Origin: Aegilops tauschii subsp. strangulata
Taxonomy: Eukaryota > Streptophyta > Magnoliopsida > Poales > Poaceae
Assembly (NCBI RefSeq): GCF_002575655.3
Contig: NC_053036.3
Span: 650,525,387-650,589,386, forward strand
DNA: 64,000 nucleotides
Reading direction: 5' to 3'
Each line of letters starts with the position of its first letter. Positions within the stretch are counted from its first letter, which is position 1. Under the pieces are notes generated by a model, which saw nothing but the letters and a program-made list of their open reading frames with translations, ran no database searches and had not been told where the DNA came from. A program made the translations under genes and the position numbers. This document shows, in pieces, positions 10,721-22,190 of the stretch.

Positions 10721-13106
10721 ATCTATCCTTGCTTTTATGCCTAGCTAGGGGCGTTAAACGATAGCGCTTGTTGGGAGGCAACCCAATTTTATTTTTAGTT
10801 TTTAGTTTTTTGCTTATTTTTAGGAATAAATATTTGATTTAGCCTCTGGTTAGATGTGTTTTTATGTTTTAATTAGTGTTTGTGCCAAGTTTAACCTATA
10901 GGATCTTCTTGGATGATAGTTATTTGATCTTGCTGAAAATTGCAGAAACTTTCTGTTCACGAAAATAATTGTTAACAATAACCAGAACGTGATAAAATAT
11001 TGATTCCAATTGCTGCTGATCAATAAACAAATTTTATAGGTCTTCCTATTTTTTCTGAATTTTTGGTATTCCAGAAGTTTGCGTCAGTTACAGACTACTA
11101 CAGACTGTTCTGTTTTTGACAGATTCTGTTTTTGTGTGTGTTGTTTGCTTATTTTGATGAATCTATGGCTAGTAAAATAGTTTATAAACCATAGAGAAGT
11201 TGTAATACAGTAGTTTTAACACTAATATAAATAAATAATGAGTTCATTACAGTACCTTGAAGTGGTGTTTTGTTTTCTTCCGCGAACGGAGCTCACGAGA
11301 TTTTCTGTTAAGTTTTGTGTTGTGAAGTTTTCAAGTTTTGGGTGAAAGATTTGATGGATTATGGAACAAGGAGTGGCAAGAGCCTAAGCTTGGGGATGCC
11401 CATGGCACCACAAGATAATCTAAGGACACCAAAAGGCCAAAGCTTGGGGATGCCCGGGAAGGCATCCCCTCTTTCGTCTACTTCCATCGGTAACTTTACT
11501 TGGAGCTATATTTTTATTCACCACATGATATGTGTTTAGCTTGGAGCGTCTTGTATTATTTGAGTCTTTGCTTTTTAGTTTGCCACAATCATCTTTGCTA
11601 TACACACCTTTTGAGAGAGACACACTTGATTCGGAAATTATTAGAATACTCTATGTGCTTCACTTATATCTTTTGAGTTATATAGTTTTTGCTCTAGTGC
11701 TTCACTTATATTTTTTAGAGCACGGTGGTGATTTTGTTTTATAGAAACTATTGTTCTCTCATGCTTCACTTAGATTATTTTGAGAGTCCTACAAAACAGC
11801 ATGGTAGTTTGCTTTGACAATGATAGGCATTTAAGATTAGTAAAAAAAAATCTTATGAGTGTGTTGAATATTATGAGAAGTTTGATACTAGATACTTGTT
11901 TTGAGATATGAAGATGGTGATATTAGAGTCATGCTAGTTGAGTAGTTTTGAATTTGAGAAATACTTGTGTTAAAGTTTGTGATTCCCGTAGCATGCACGT
12001 ATGGTGAACCGTTATGTGATGAAGTCGGAGCATGATTTATTTATTGATTGTCTTCCTTATGAGTGGCGGTCGGGGACGAGCGATGGTCTTCTCCTACCAA
12101 TCTACCCCCCTAGGAGCATGCGCGTAATACTTTGCTTTGATAAATTGTAGATTTTTGCAATAAGTATATGAGTTCTTTATGACTAATGTTGAGTCCATGG
12201 ATTATACGCACTTTTCCTCCTTCCACCATTGCTGGCCTCTCTAATACCGCGCACGTTTCGCCGGTATCATACACTCACCATATACCTTCCTCAAAACAGC
12301 CACCATACCTACCTATCATGGCATTTCCATAGCCATTCCGAGATATATTCCCATGCAACTTACCACCGTTTTGTTTATTATGACACGCTCCATCATTGTC
12401 ATATTGCTTCGCATGATCATGTAGTTGACATCGTATTTGTGGCAAAGCCACCGTTCATAATTCTTTCATACATGTCACTCTTGATTCATTGCATATCCCG
12501 GTACACCGCCGGAGGCATTCACATAGAGTCATATTTTGTTCTAAGTATTGAGTTGCAATTGTTGAGTTCTAAGTAAATAAAAGTGTGATGATCATCATTT
12601 TTTAGAGCATTGTCCCAAGTGAGGAAAGGATGATGGAGACTATGATTCCCCCACAAGTCGGGATGAGACTCCAGACGAAATAAAAAAATAAGAGAAAAAG
12701 AGAGAAGGGACAATGTTACTATCCTTTTACCACACTTGTGCTTCAAAGTAGCACCATGATCTTCATGATAGAGAGTCTCCTATGATATCACTTTCATATA
12801 CTAGTGGGAAATATTTTTTTCATTATAGAACTTGGCTTGTATATTCCAATGATGGGCTTCCTCAAAATGCCCTAGGTCTTCGTGAGCAAGCGAGTTGGAT
12901 GCACACCCACTTAGTTCCTTTTGTTGAGCTTTCATATACTTACAGCTCTAAGTGCATCCGTTGCATGGCAATCCCTACTCACTCACATTGATATCTATTA
13001 ATGGGCATCTCCATAGCCCGTTGATACGCCTAGTTGATGTGAGACTATCTTCTCCTTTTTTTTGTCTTCTCCACAACCACCATTCTATTCCACATATAGT
13101 GCTATG
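10721..13106 (+). other. Non-coding 3' internal region of the gypsy element
   Basis: About 2.4 kb (plus 21799-22190 beyond Angela) where an autonomous gypsy element would carry RT and integrase; only short chance frames are seen. Two internal copies of the polypurine-tract motif AAGCTTGGGGATGCC lie at 11386-11400 and 11440-11454. Confidence 0.7.
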
Positions 13107-14799
13107 TGTTGGGGATCGTAGCAGAATTTTTAAATTTCCAACGCATCACCAAGATCCATCTATGGAGTATACTAGCAAGAGGGGAAAGGAGTGCATCTAC
13201 ATACCCTTGTAGATCGCGAGCGGAAGCGTTCTAATGAACGGGGTTGATGGAGTCGTACTCGTCGTGATCCAAATCACCGATGACCGAGTGCCGAACGGAC
13301 GGCACCTCCGCGTTCAACACACGTACGGAGCAGCGACGTCTCCTCCTTCTTGATCCAGCAAGGGGAAAGGAGAGGTTGATGGAGATCCAGCAGCACGACG
13401 GCGTGGTGGTGGATGTAGCGGGGATCCCGGCAGGGCTTCGCCAAGCGCAAGCGGGAGGGAGAGGTGTTGCAGGGGGAGAGGGAGGCGCCAGGGGCTGTGT
13501 TGTTGCTGCCCTCCCTCCCCCCACTATATATAGGCCCCCTGGGGGGGGCGGCCCTGGGAGATCAGATCTCCAAGGGGGGGCGACGGCCAAGGGGGAAGGG
13601 GGGTGGCTTCCCCCCCAAGCCAAGTGGGGCGCCCCCACCCCTAGGGTTTCCAACCCTAGGCGCAGGGGGAGGCCCAAGGGGGGGCGCCCCAGCCCACTAA
13701 GGGCTGGTTCCCTTCCCACTTAAGCCCATGGGGCCCTCCGGGATAGGTGGCCCCACCCGGTGGTCCCGGTACAATACCGATAACCCCTGAAACTTTCCCG
13801 GTGGCCGAAACTGGACTTCCTATATATAATTCTTCACCTCCGGACCATTCCGGAACTCCTCGTGACGTCCGGGATCTCATCCGGGACTCCGAACAACTTT
13901 CGGGTTTCCGCATACTAATATCTCTACAACCCTAGCGTCACCGAACCTTAAGTGTGTAGACCCTACGGGTTCGGGAGACATGCAGACATGACCGAGACGC
14001 CTCTCCGGTCAATAACCAACAGCGGGATCTGGATACCCATGTTGGCTCCTACATGTTCCACGATGATCTCATCGGATGAACCACGATGTCGAGGATTCAA
14101 TCAATCCCGTATACAATTCCCTTTGTCAATCGGTATGTTACTTGCCCGAGATTCGATCGTCGGTATCCCAATACCTTGTTCAATCTCGTTACCGGCAAGT
14201 CTCTTTACTCGTACCGCAATGCATGATCCTGTGGCTAACTCCTTAGTCACATTGAGCTCATTATGATGATGCATTACCGAGTGGGCCCAGAGATACCTCT
14301 CCGTCAGACGGAGTGACAAATCCCAGTCTCGATCCGTGTCAACCCAACAGACACTTTCAGAGATACCCATAGTGCACCTTTATAGTCACCCAGTTACGTT
14401 GTGACGTTTGGCACACCCAAAGCATTCCTACGATATCCGGGAGTTACACGATCTCATGGTCTAAGGAAAAGATACTTGACATTGGAAAAGCTCTAGCAAA
14501 CGAACTACACGATCTTTGCGCTATGCTTAGGATTGGGTCTTGTCCATCACATCATTCTCCTAATGATGTGATCCTGTTATCAATGACATCCAATGTCCAT
14601 AGTCAGGAAACCATGACTATCTGTTGATCAACGAGCTAGTCAACTAGAGGCTTACTAGGGACACGTTGTGGTCTATGTATTCACACATGTATTACGATTT
14701 CCGGATAACACAATTATAGCATGAACAATAGACAATTATCATGAACAAAGAAATATAATAATAACCATTTATTATTGCCTCTAGGGCATATTTCCAACA
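13107..14799 (-). repeat. 3' LTR of Angela
   Basis: 1693 bp. Lacks about 22 bases near 13763 that are present in the 5' LTR; the missing piece is bounded by short GGTGG repeats, consistent with slippage. The adjacent purine tract on the minus strand (AAGTGGGAGAC, about 14800-14810) is the polypurine tract. Confidence 0.95.
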
Positions 14800-14831
14800 G
14801 TCTCCCACTTGCACTAGAGTCAATAATCTAG

Positions 14832-17800
14832 TTACATTGTGATGAATCGAACACCCATAGCGTTCTGGTGTTGATCATGTTTTGCTCTAGGGAGAGGTTT
14901 AGTCAACGGATCTGCTACATTCAGGTCCGTATGTACTTTACAAATATCTATGTCTCCATTTTGAACACTTTCACGAATGGAGTTGAAGCGACGCTTGATA
15001 TGCCTGGTCTTCCTGTGAAACCTGGGCTCCTTGGCAAGGGCAATAGCTCCAGTGTTGTCACAGAAGAGAGTCATCGGGCCCGACGCATTGGGAATCACCC
15101 CTAGGTCGGTAATGAACTCCTTTATCCAGACTGCTTCCTGTGCTGCCTCTGAGGCCGCCATGTACTCCGCTTCACATGTAGATCCCGCCACGACGCTTTG
15201 CTTGCAACTGCACCAGCTTACTGCTCCTCCATTCAAAATATACACGTATCCGGTCTGTGACTTCGAGTCATCCAGATCTGTGTCGAAGCTAGCATCGACG
15301 TAACCCTTTACGACGAGCTCTTCGTCACCTCCATAAACGAGAAACATATCCTTAGTCCTCTTCAGGTACTTCAGGATATTCTTGACCGCTATCCAGTGTT
15401 CCTTGCCGGGATTACTTTGGTACCTTCCTACCAAACTTACGACAAGGTTTAGATCAGGTCTGGTACACAGCATGGCATACATAATAGACCCTATGGCCGA
15501 GGCATAGGGGATGACACTCATCTCTTCTATATCTTCTGTCGTGGTCGGGCATTGAGCCGTGCTCAATTGCACACCTTGCAACACAGGCAAGAACCCCTTC
15601 TTGGACTGATCCATACTGAACTTCTTCAATATCTTGTCAAGGTATGTACTCTGTGAAAGACCAATGAGGCGTCTTGATCTATCTCTATAGATCTTGATGC
15701 CTAATATATAAGCAGCTTCTCCAAGGTCCTTCATTGAAAAACACTTATTCAAATAGGCCTTTATACTTTCCAAGAATTCTATATCATTTCCCATCAATAG
15801 TATGTCATCCACATATAATATGAGAAATGCTACAGAGCTCCCACTCACTTTCTTGTAAACACAGGCTTCTCCATAAGTCTGTGTAAACCCAAACGCTTTG
15901 ATCATCTCATCAAAGCGAATGTTCCAACTCCGAGATGCTTGCACCAGCCCATAGATTGAGCGCTGGAGCTTGCATACTTTGTTAGCATTCTTAGGATCGA
16001 CAAAACCTTCCGGCTGCATCATATACAATTCTTCCTTAAGGAAGCCGTTAAGGAATGCCGTTTTGACGTCCATTTGCCATATCTCATAATCATAGAATGC
16101 GGCAATTGCTAACATGATTCGGACGGACTTCAGCTTCGCTACGGGTGAGAAAGTCTCATCGTAGTCAACCCCTTGAACTTGTCGATAACCCTTAGCGACA
16201 AGTCGAGCCTTATAGATGGCCACATTACCATCCGCGTCTATCTTCTTCTTAAAGATCCATTTATTTTCTATGGCTCGCCGATCATCGGGCAAGTCAGTCA
16301 AAGTCCATACTTCGTTTTCATACATGGATCCTATCTCGGATTTCATGGCTTCTAGCCATTTGTCGGAATCCGGGCCCGCCATCGCTTCTTCATAGTTCGA
16401 AGGTTCACCGTTGTCTAACAACATGATTTCCAGGACAGGGTTGCCGTACCACTCTGGTGCGGAACGTGTCCTTGTGGACCTTCGAAGTTCAGCAGTAATT
16501 TGATCCGAAGCTTCATGATCATCATCATTAACTTCCTCCCCAGTCGTAAGCACCACAGGAATATCTTCCCGCGCTGCGCTACTTTCCGGTTCGGAAGGGG
16601 TGACTATCACCTCATCAAGTTCCACTTTCCTCCCACTTACTTCCTTCGAGAGAAACTCTTTCTCCAGAAAGGACCCGTTCTTGGCAACGAAGATCTTGCC
16701 TTCGGATCTGAGGTAGAAGGTATACCCAATAGTTTCCTTAGGGTATTCTATGAAGACGCATTTCTCCGACTTGGGTTTGAGCTTTTCAGGTTGAAGTTTC
16801 TTGACATAAGCATCACATCCCCAAACTTTTAGAAACGACAGCTTAGGTTTCTTCCCAAACCATAATTCATACGGTGTCGTCTCAACGGATTTCGACGGAG
16901 CCCTATTTAAAGTGAATGCAGCTGTCTCTAGAGCGTATCCCCAAAATGATAGCGGTAAATCGGTAAGAGACATCATAGATCGCACCATATCTAATAGAGT
17001 GCGATTACGACGTTCGGACACACCATTTCGCTGAGGTGTTCCAGGCGGCGTGAGTTGTGAAACGATTCCACATTTCCTTAAGTGTGTACCAAATTCGTGA
17101 CTTAAATATTCCCCTCCACGATCTGATCGCAGGAACTTTATTTTTCTGTCACGTTGATTCTCAACCTCACTCTGAAATTCCTTGAACTTTTCAAAGGTTT
17201 CAGACTTGTGTTTCATTAGGTAGACATACCCATATCTACTTAAATCATCAGTGAGAGTGAGAACATACACCGCGAGCCTCAACACTCATTGGACCGCACA
17301 CATCGGTATGTATGATTTCTAATAAGTTGGTTGCTCGCTCCATTGTTCCGGAGAACGGAGTCTTGGTCATCTTACCCATGAGGCATGGTTCGCACGTGTC
17401 AAATGATTCGTAATCAAGAGACTCCAAAAGTCCATCTGCATGGAGCTTCTTCATGCGTTTGATACCAATGTGACCAAGGCGGCAGTGCCACAAGTATGTG
17501 GGACTATCGTTATCAACTTTACATCTTTTGGTATTCACACTATGAATATGTGTAACATCACGTTCGAGATTCATTAAGAATAAACCATTGACCAGCGGGG
17601 CATGACCATAAAAACATATCTCTCAGATAAATAGAACAACCATTATTCTCGGATTTAAATGAGTAGCCATCTTGCATTAAACGAGATCCTGATACAATGT
17701 TCATGCTCAAAGCTGGCACTAAATAACAATTATTGAGGTTTAAAACTAATCCCGTAGGTAAATGTAGAGGTAGCGTGCTGGCGGCGATCACATCGACCTT

Positions 17801-18781
17801 GGAACCATTCCCGACGCGCATCGTCACCTCGTCCTTGGCCAGTCTCCGCTTATTCCGCAGCTCCTATTTTGAGTTACAAATATGAGCAACCGCACCGGTA
17901 TCAAATACCCAGGAGCTAGTACGAGTACTGGTAAGGTACACATCAATTACATGTATATCACATATACCTTTGGTGTTGCCGGCCTTCTTGTCCGCTAAGT
18001 ATTTGGGGCAGTTCCGCTTCCAGTGACCACTTCCCTTGCAATAAAAGCACTCAGTCTCAGGCTTGGGTCCATTCTTCGACTTCTTCCCGGCAACTCCCTT
18101 GCCGTCCTTCTTGAAGTTCTTCTTACCCTTGCCTTTCTTGAACTTAGTGGTTTTATTCACCATCAACACTTGATGTTCCTTTTTGATCTCCACCTCCGCT
18201 GATTTCAGCATTGAATATACCTCAGGAATGGTCTTTTCCATCCCCTGCATATTGAAGTTCATCACAAAGCTCTTGTAGCTTGGTGGAAGTGACTGAAGGA
18301 TTCTGTCAATGACCGCGTCATCTGGGAGATTAACTCCCAACTGAGACAAGCGGTTGTGTAACCCAGACATTCTGAGTATGTGCTCACTTACAGAACTATT
18401 TTCCTCCATTTTACAGCTGAAGAACTTGTCGGAGACTTCATATCTCTCGACCCGGGCATGAGCTTGGAAAACCATTTTCAGCTCTTCGAACATCTCATAT
18501 GCTCCATGTTTCTCAAAACGCTTTTGGAGCCCCAGTTCTAAGTTGTAAAGCATGCCGCATTGAATGAGGGAGTAATCATCAGCACGTGATTGCCAAGCGT
18601 TCATAACGTCTTGGTTCTCTGGGATGGGTGCTTCACCTAGCGGTGCTTCTAGGACATAATCTTTCTTGGCAGCTATGAGGATGATCCTAAGGTTCCGGAC
18701 CCAGTCCGTATAGTTGCTGCCATCATCTTTCAGCTTGGTTTTCTCTAGGAACGCGTAGAAGTTGAGGACAACGTGGGCCAT
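14832..18781 (-). pseudogene. Angela gag-pol polyprotein with one stop and two frameshifts
   Basis: The start is the ATG at 18781 (MAHVVLNFYAF). Gag has a UBN2-type domain, then a CFYCKGSGHWKRNC knuckle near 18030, then the protease site VFDTGAVAHIC near 17890. A TAG at 17864-17866 replaces what looks like a Gln codon; the same frame resumes after it. Frameshifts follow near 17610 and 17285. Beyond them the frame to 14832 is long and open: the integrase core and NGVSERRNRTLLD near 17010, RT with LYVDDILLMGND near 15800, and RNase H with DNTGAIALAKEP near 15010. Reaction: reverse transcription and integration of the element RNA. Three lesions make this copy dead but mobilisable. Confidence 0.9.
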
Positions 18782-20075
18782 TTGATCTACAAGACATATT
18801 GTAAAGATTTTAGACTAAGTTCATGATAATTAAGTTCATCTAATCAAATTATTCAATGAAATCCCACTCAGATAGACATCCCTCTAGTCATCTAAGTGAA
18901 ACATGATCCGAGTTAACTAGGCCGTGTCCAATCATCACGTGAGACGGACTAGTCAAGATCGGTGAACATCTCCATGTTGATCGTATCTTCTATACAACTC
19001 ATGCTCGACCTTTCGGTCCTCCGTGTTCCGAGGCCATGTCTGTACATGCTAGGCTCGTCAAGTCAACCTAAGTGTATTGCGTGTGTTCCGAGGCCATGTC
19101 TGTACATGCTAGGCTCGTCAACACCCGTTGTATGCGAACGTTAGAATCTATCACACTAGATCATCACGTGGTTCTTCGAAACAACGAACCTTCGCAACGG
19201 TGCACAGTTAGGGGGAAAACTTTCTTGAAATTATTATAAGGGATCATCTTACTTACTACCGTCGCTAAGCAAATAAGATGCAAAACATGATAAACATCAC
19301 ATGCAATCAAATAGTGACATGATATGGCCAATATCATTTTGCTCCTTCGATCTCCATCTTCGAGGCGTCATGATCATCTTCGTCACCGGCATGACACCAT
19401 GATCTCCATCATCGTGTCTTCATGAAGTTGTCACGCCAACGATTACTTCTACTTCTATGGCTAACGCGTTTAGCAATAAAGTAAAGTAATTTACATGGCG
19501 TTATTCAATGACACGCAGGTCATACAAAAAATAAAGACAACTCCTATGGCTCCTGCCAGTTGTCATACTCATCGACATGCAAGTCGTGATTCCTATTACA
19601 AGAATATGATCAATCTCATACATCACATATATTTCATTCATCACATCTTCTGGCCATATCACATCACAAGGCATATGCTGCAAAAACAAGTTAGACGCCT
19701 CTAGTTGTTGTTGCATGTTTTTACGTGGCTTCTATAGGTTTCTAGCAAGAACGTTTCTTACCTACGTAAAAGCACAACGTGATATGCCAATTACTATTTA
19801 CCCTTCATAAGGACCCTTTTCTTCGAATCCGATCCGACTAAAGTGGGAGAGACAGACACCCGCCAGCCACCTTATGCAACTAGTGCATGTCAGTCGGTGG
19901 AACCAGTCTCACGTAAGCGTACGTGTAAGGTCGGTCCGGGCCGCTTCATCCCACGATGCCGCCGAATCAAGATAGGACTAGTAGCGGCAAGTAAATTGAC
20001 ATGATCTACGCCCACAACTGCTTTGTGTTCTACTCGTGCATAGTAACTACGCATAGGCCTGGCTCATGATGCCAC
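18782..20075 (-). other. Angela 5' leader with primer site and 60-bp tandem repeat
   Basis: About 1.3 kb of untranslated leader. Next to the LTR the minus strand reads TGGCATCATGAGCC (20062-20075), a diverged initiator-Met primer site. Two copies of a 38-base motif (GTGTTCCGAGGCCATG...) lie at 19023-19060 and 19083-19120. Small frames here have no family resemblance. Confidence 0.7.
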
Positions 20076-21793
20076 TGTTGGGGATCGTAGCAGAATTTTT
20101 AAATTTCCTATGCATCACCAAGATCCATCTATGGAGTATACTAGCAACGAGGGGAAAGGAGTGCATCTACATACCCTTGTAGATCGCGAGCGGAAGCGTT
20201 CTAATGAACGGGGTTGATGGAGTCGTACTCGTCGTGATCCAAATCACCGATGACCGAGTGCCGAACGGACGGCACCTCCGCGTTCAACACACGTACGGAG
20301 CAGTGACGTCTCCTCCTTCTTGATCCAGCAAGGGGAAAGGAGAGGTTGATGGAGATCCAGCAGCACGACGGCGTGGTGGTGGATGTAGCGGGGATCCCGG
20401 CAGGGCTTCGCCAAGCGCAAGCGGGAGGGAGAGGTGTTGCAGGGGGAGAGGGAGGCGCCAGGGGCTGTGTTGTTGTTGCCCTCCCCCCCCCCACTATATA
20501 TAGGCCTCCTGGGGGGGCGCCGGCCCTGGGAGATCAGATCTCCAAGGGGGGGCGGCGGCCAAGGGGGAAGGGGGGGTGGCTTCCCCCCAAGCCAAGTGGG
20601 GCGCCCCCACCCCTAGGGTTTCCAACCCTAGGCGCAGGGGGAGGCCCAAGGGGGGGCGCCCCAGCCCACTAAGGGCTGGTTCCCTTCCCACTTCAGCCCA
20701 TGGGGCCCTCCGGGATAGGTGGCCCCACCCGGTGGACCCCCGGGACCCTTCTGGTGGTCCCGGTACAATACCGATAACCCCCGAAACTTTCCCGGTGGCC
20801 GAAACTGGACTTCCTATATATAATTCTTCACCTCCGGACCATTCCAGAACTCCTCGTGCCGTCCGGGATCTCATCCGGGACTCCGAACAACTTTCGGGTT
20901 TCCGCATACTAATATCTCTACAACCCTAGCGTCACCGAACCTTAAGTGTGTAGACCCTACGGGTTCGGGAGACATGCAGACATGACCGAGACGCCTCTCC
21001 GGTCAATAACCAACAGCGGGATCTAGATACACATGTTGGCTCCTACATGTTCCACGATGATCTCATCAAATGAACCACGATGTCGAGGATTCAATCAATC
21101 CCGTATACAATTCCCTTTGTCAATCGGTATGTTACTTGCCCGAGATTCGATCGTCGGTATCCCAATACCTTGTTCAATCTCGTTACCGGCAAGTCTCTTT
21201 ACTCGTACCGCAATGCATGATCCCGTGGCTAACTCCTTAGTCACATTGAGCTCATTATGATGATGCATTACCGAGTGGGCCCAGAGATACCTCTCCGTCA
21301 CACGGAATGACAAATCCCAGTCTCGATCCGTGTCAACCCAACAGACACTTTCAGAGATACCCGTAGTGCACCTTTATAGTCACCCACTTACGTTGTGACG
21401 TTTGGCACACCCAAAGCACTCCTACGATATCCGGGAGTTACACGATCTCATGGTCTAAGGAAAAGATACTTGACACTGGAAAATCTCTAGCAAACGAACT
21501 ACACGATCTTTGCGCTATGCTTAGGATTGGGTCTTGTCCATCACATCATTCTCCTAATGATGTGATCCCGTTATCAATGACATCCAATGTCCATGGTCAG
21601 GAAACCATGACTATCTGTTGATCAACGAGCTAGTCAACTAGAGGCTTACTAGGGACACGTTGTGGTCTATGTATTCACACATGTATTATGATTTCCGGAT
21701 AACACAATTATAGCATGAACAATAGACAATTATCATGAACAAAGAAATATAATAATAACCATTTATTATTGCCTCTAGGGCATATTTCCAACA
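20076..21793 (-). repeat. 5' LTR of Angela
   Basis: 1718 bp, TG...CA ends, same sequence class as 13107-14799. GC-rich open frames in both orientations occur at the same place in both LTRs and are chance frames. Confidence 0.95.
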
Positions 21794-21798
21794 CTATG

Positions 21799-22190
21799 TC
21801 CATGGCTCACGCTCATGTATTGCGTGAAGATTGAAAAAGTTTGAGAACACTAAAAGTATGAAACAATTGCTTGGCTTGTCATCAGGGTTGTGCATGATTT
21901 AAATATTTTGTGTGGTGAAGATAGAGCATAGCCGGACTATATGATTTTGTAGGGATAACTTTCTTTGGCCATGTTATTTTGAGAAGACATAATTGCTTAG
22001 TTAGTATGCTTGAAGTATTATTATTTTTATGTTAATATTAAACTTTTGTCTTGAATCTTTCGGATCTGAATATTCATACCACAATTAAGAGAATTACATT
22101 GAAATTATGCCAAGTAGCATTCCACGTCAAAAATTCTGTTTTTATCATTTACCTACTCGAGGACGAGCATGAATTAAGCTTGGGGATGCT
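21799..22190 (+). other. Last internal segment and polypurine tract of the gypsy element
   Basis: Continuation of the gypsy 3' internal region after Angela. It ends in AAGCTTGGGGATGCT (22176-22190) immediately before the 3' LTR, which is the polypurine tract that primes plus-strand synthesis. Confidence 0.8.

Larger units (their letters stand above)
13107..21793 (-). mobile_element. Angela/BARE-like copia retrotransposon, full length
   Basis: 8687 bp on the minus strand with two LTRs and a perfect 5-bp duplication CTATG (13102-13106, 21794-21798). LTR ends read TGTTGGAAATATG and CCCCAACA. Internal order on the minus strand is leader, gag with zinc knuckle, protease, integrase, RT, RNase H (the copia order). 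The two LTRs look nearly identical apart from scattered differences and one 22-bp indel, so this is a younger insertion than the gypsy element it sits in. The polyprotein is broken, so the copy is not autonomous. Confidence 0.95.

Noticed and set aside
13231..20929. Open frames in both strands of the Angela LTRs
   Set aside because: Present at the same position in both LTRs, Gly/Pro-rich, and outside the known coding region.
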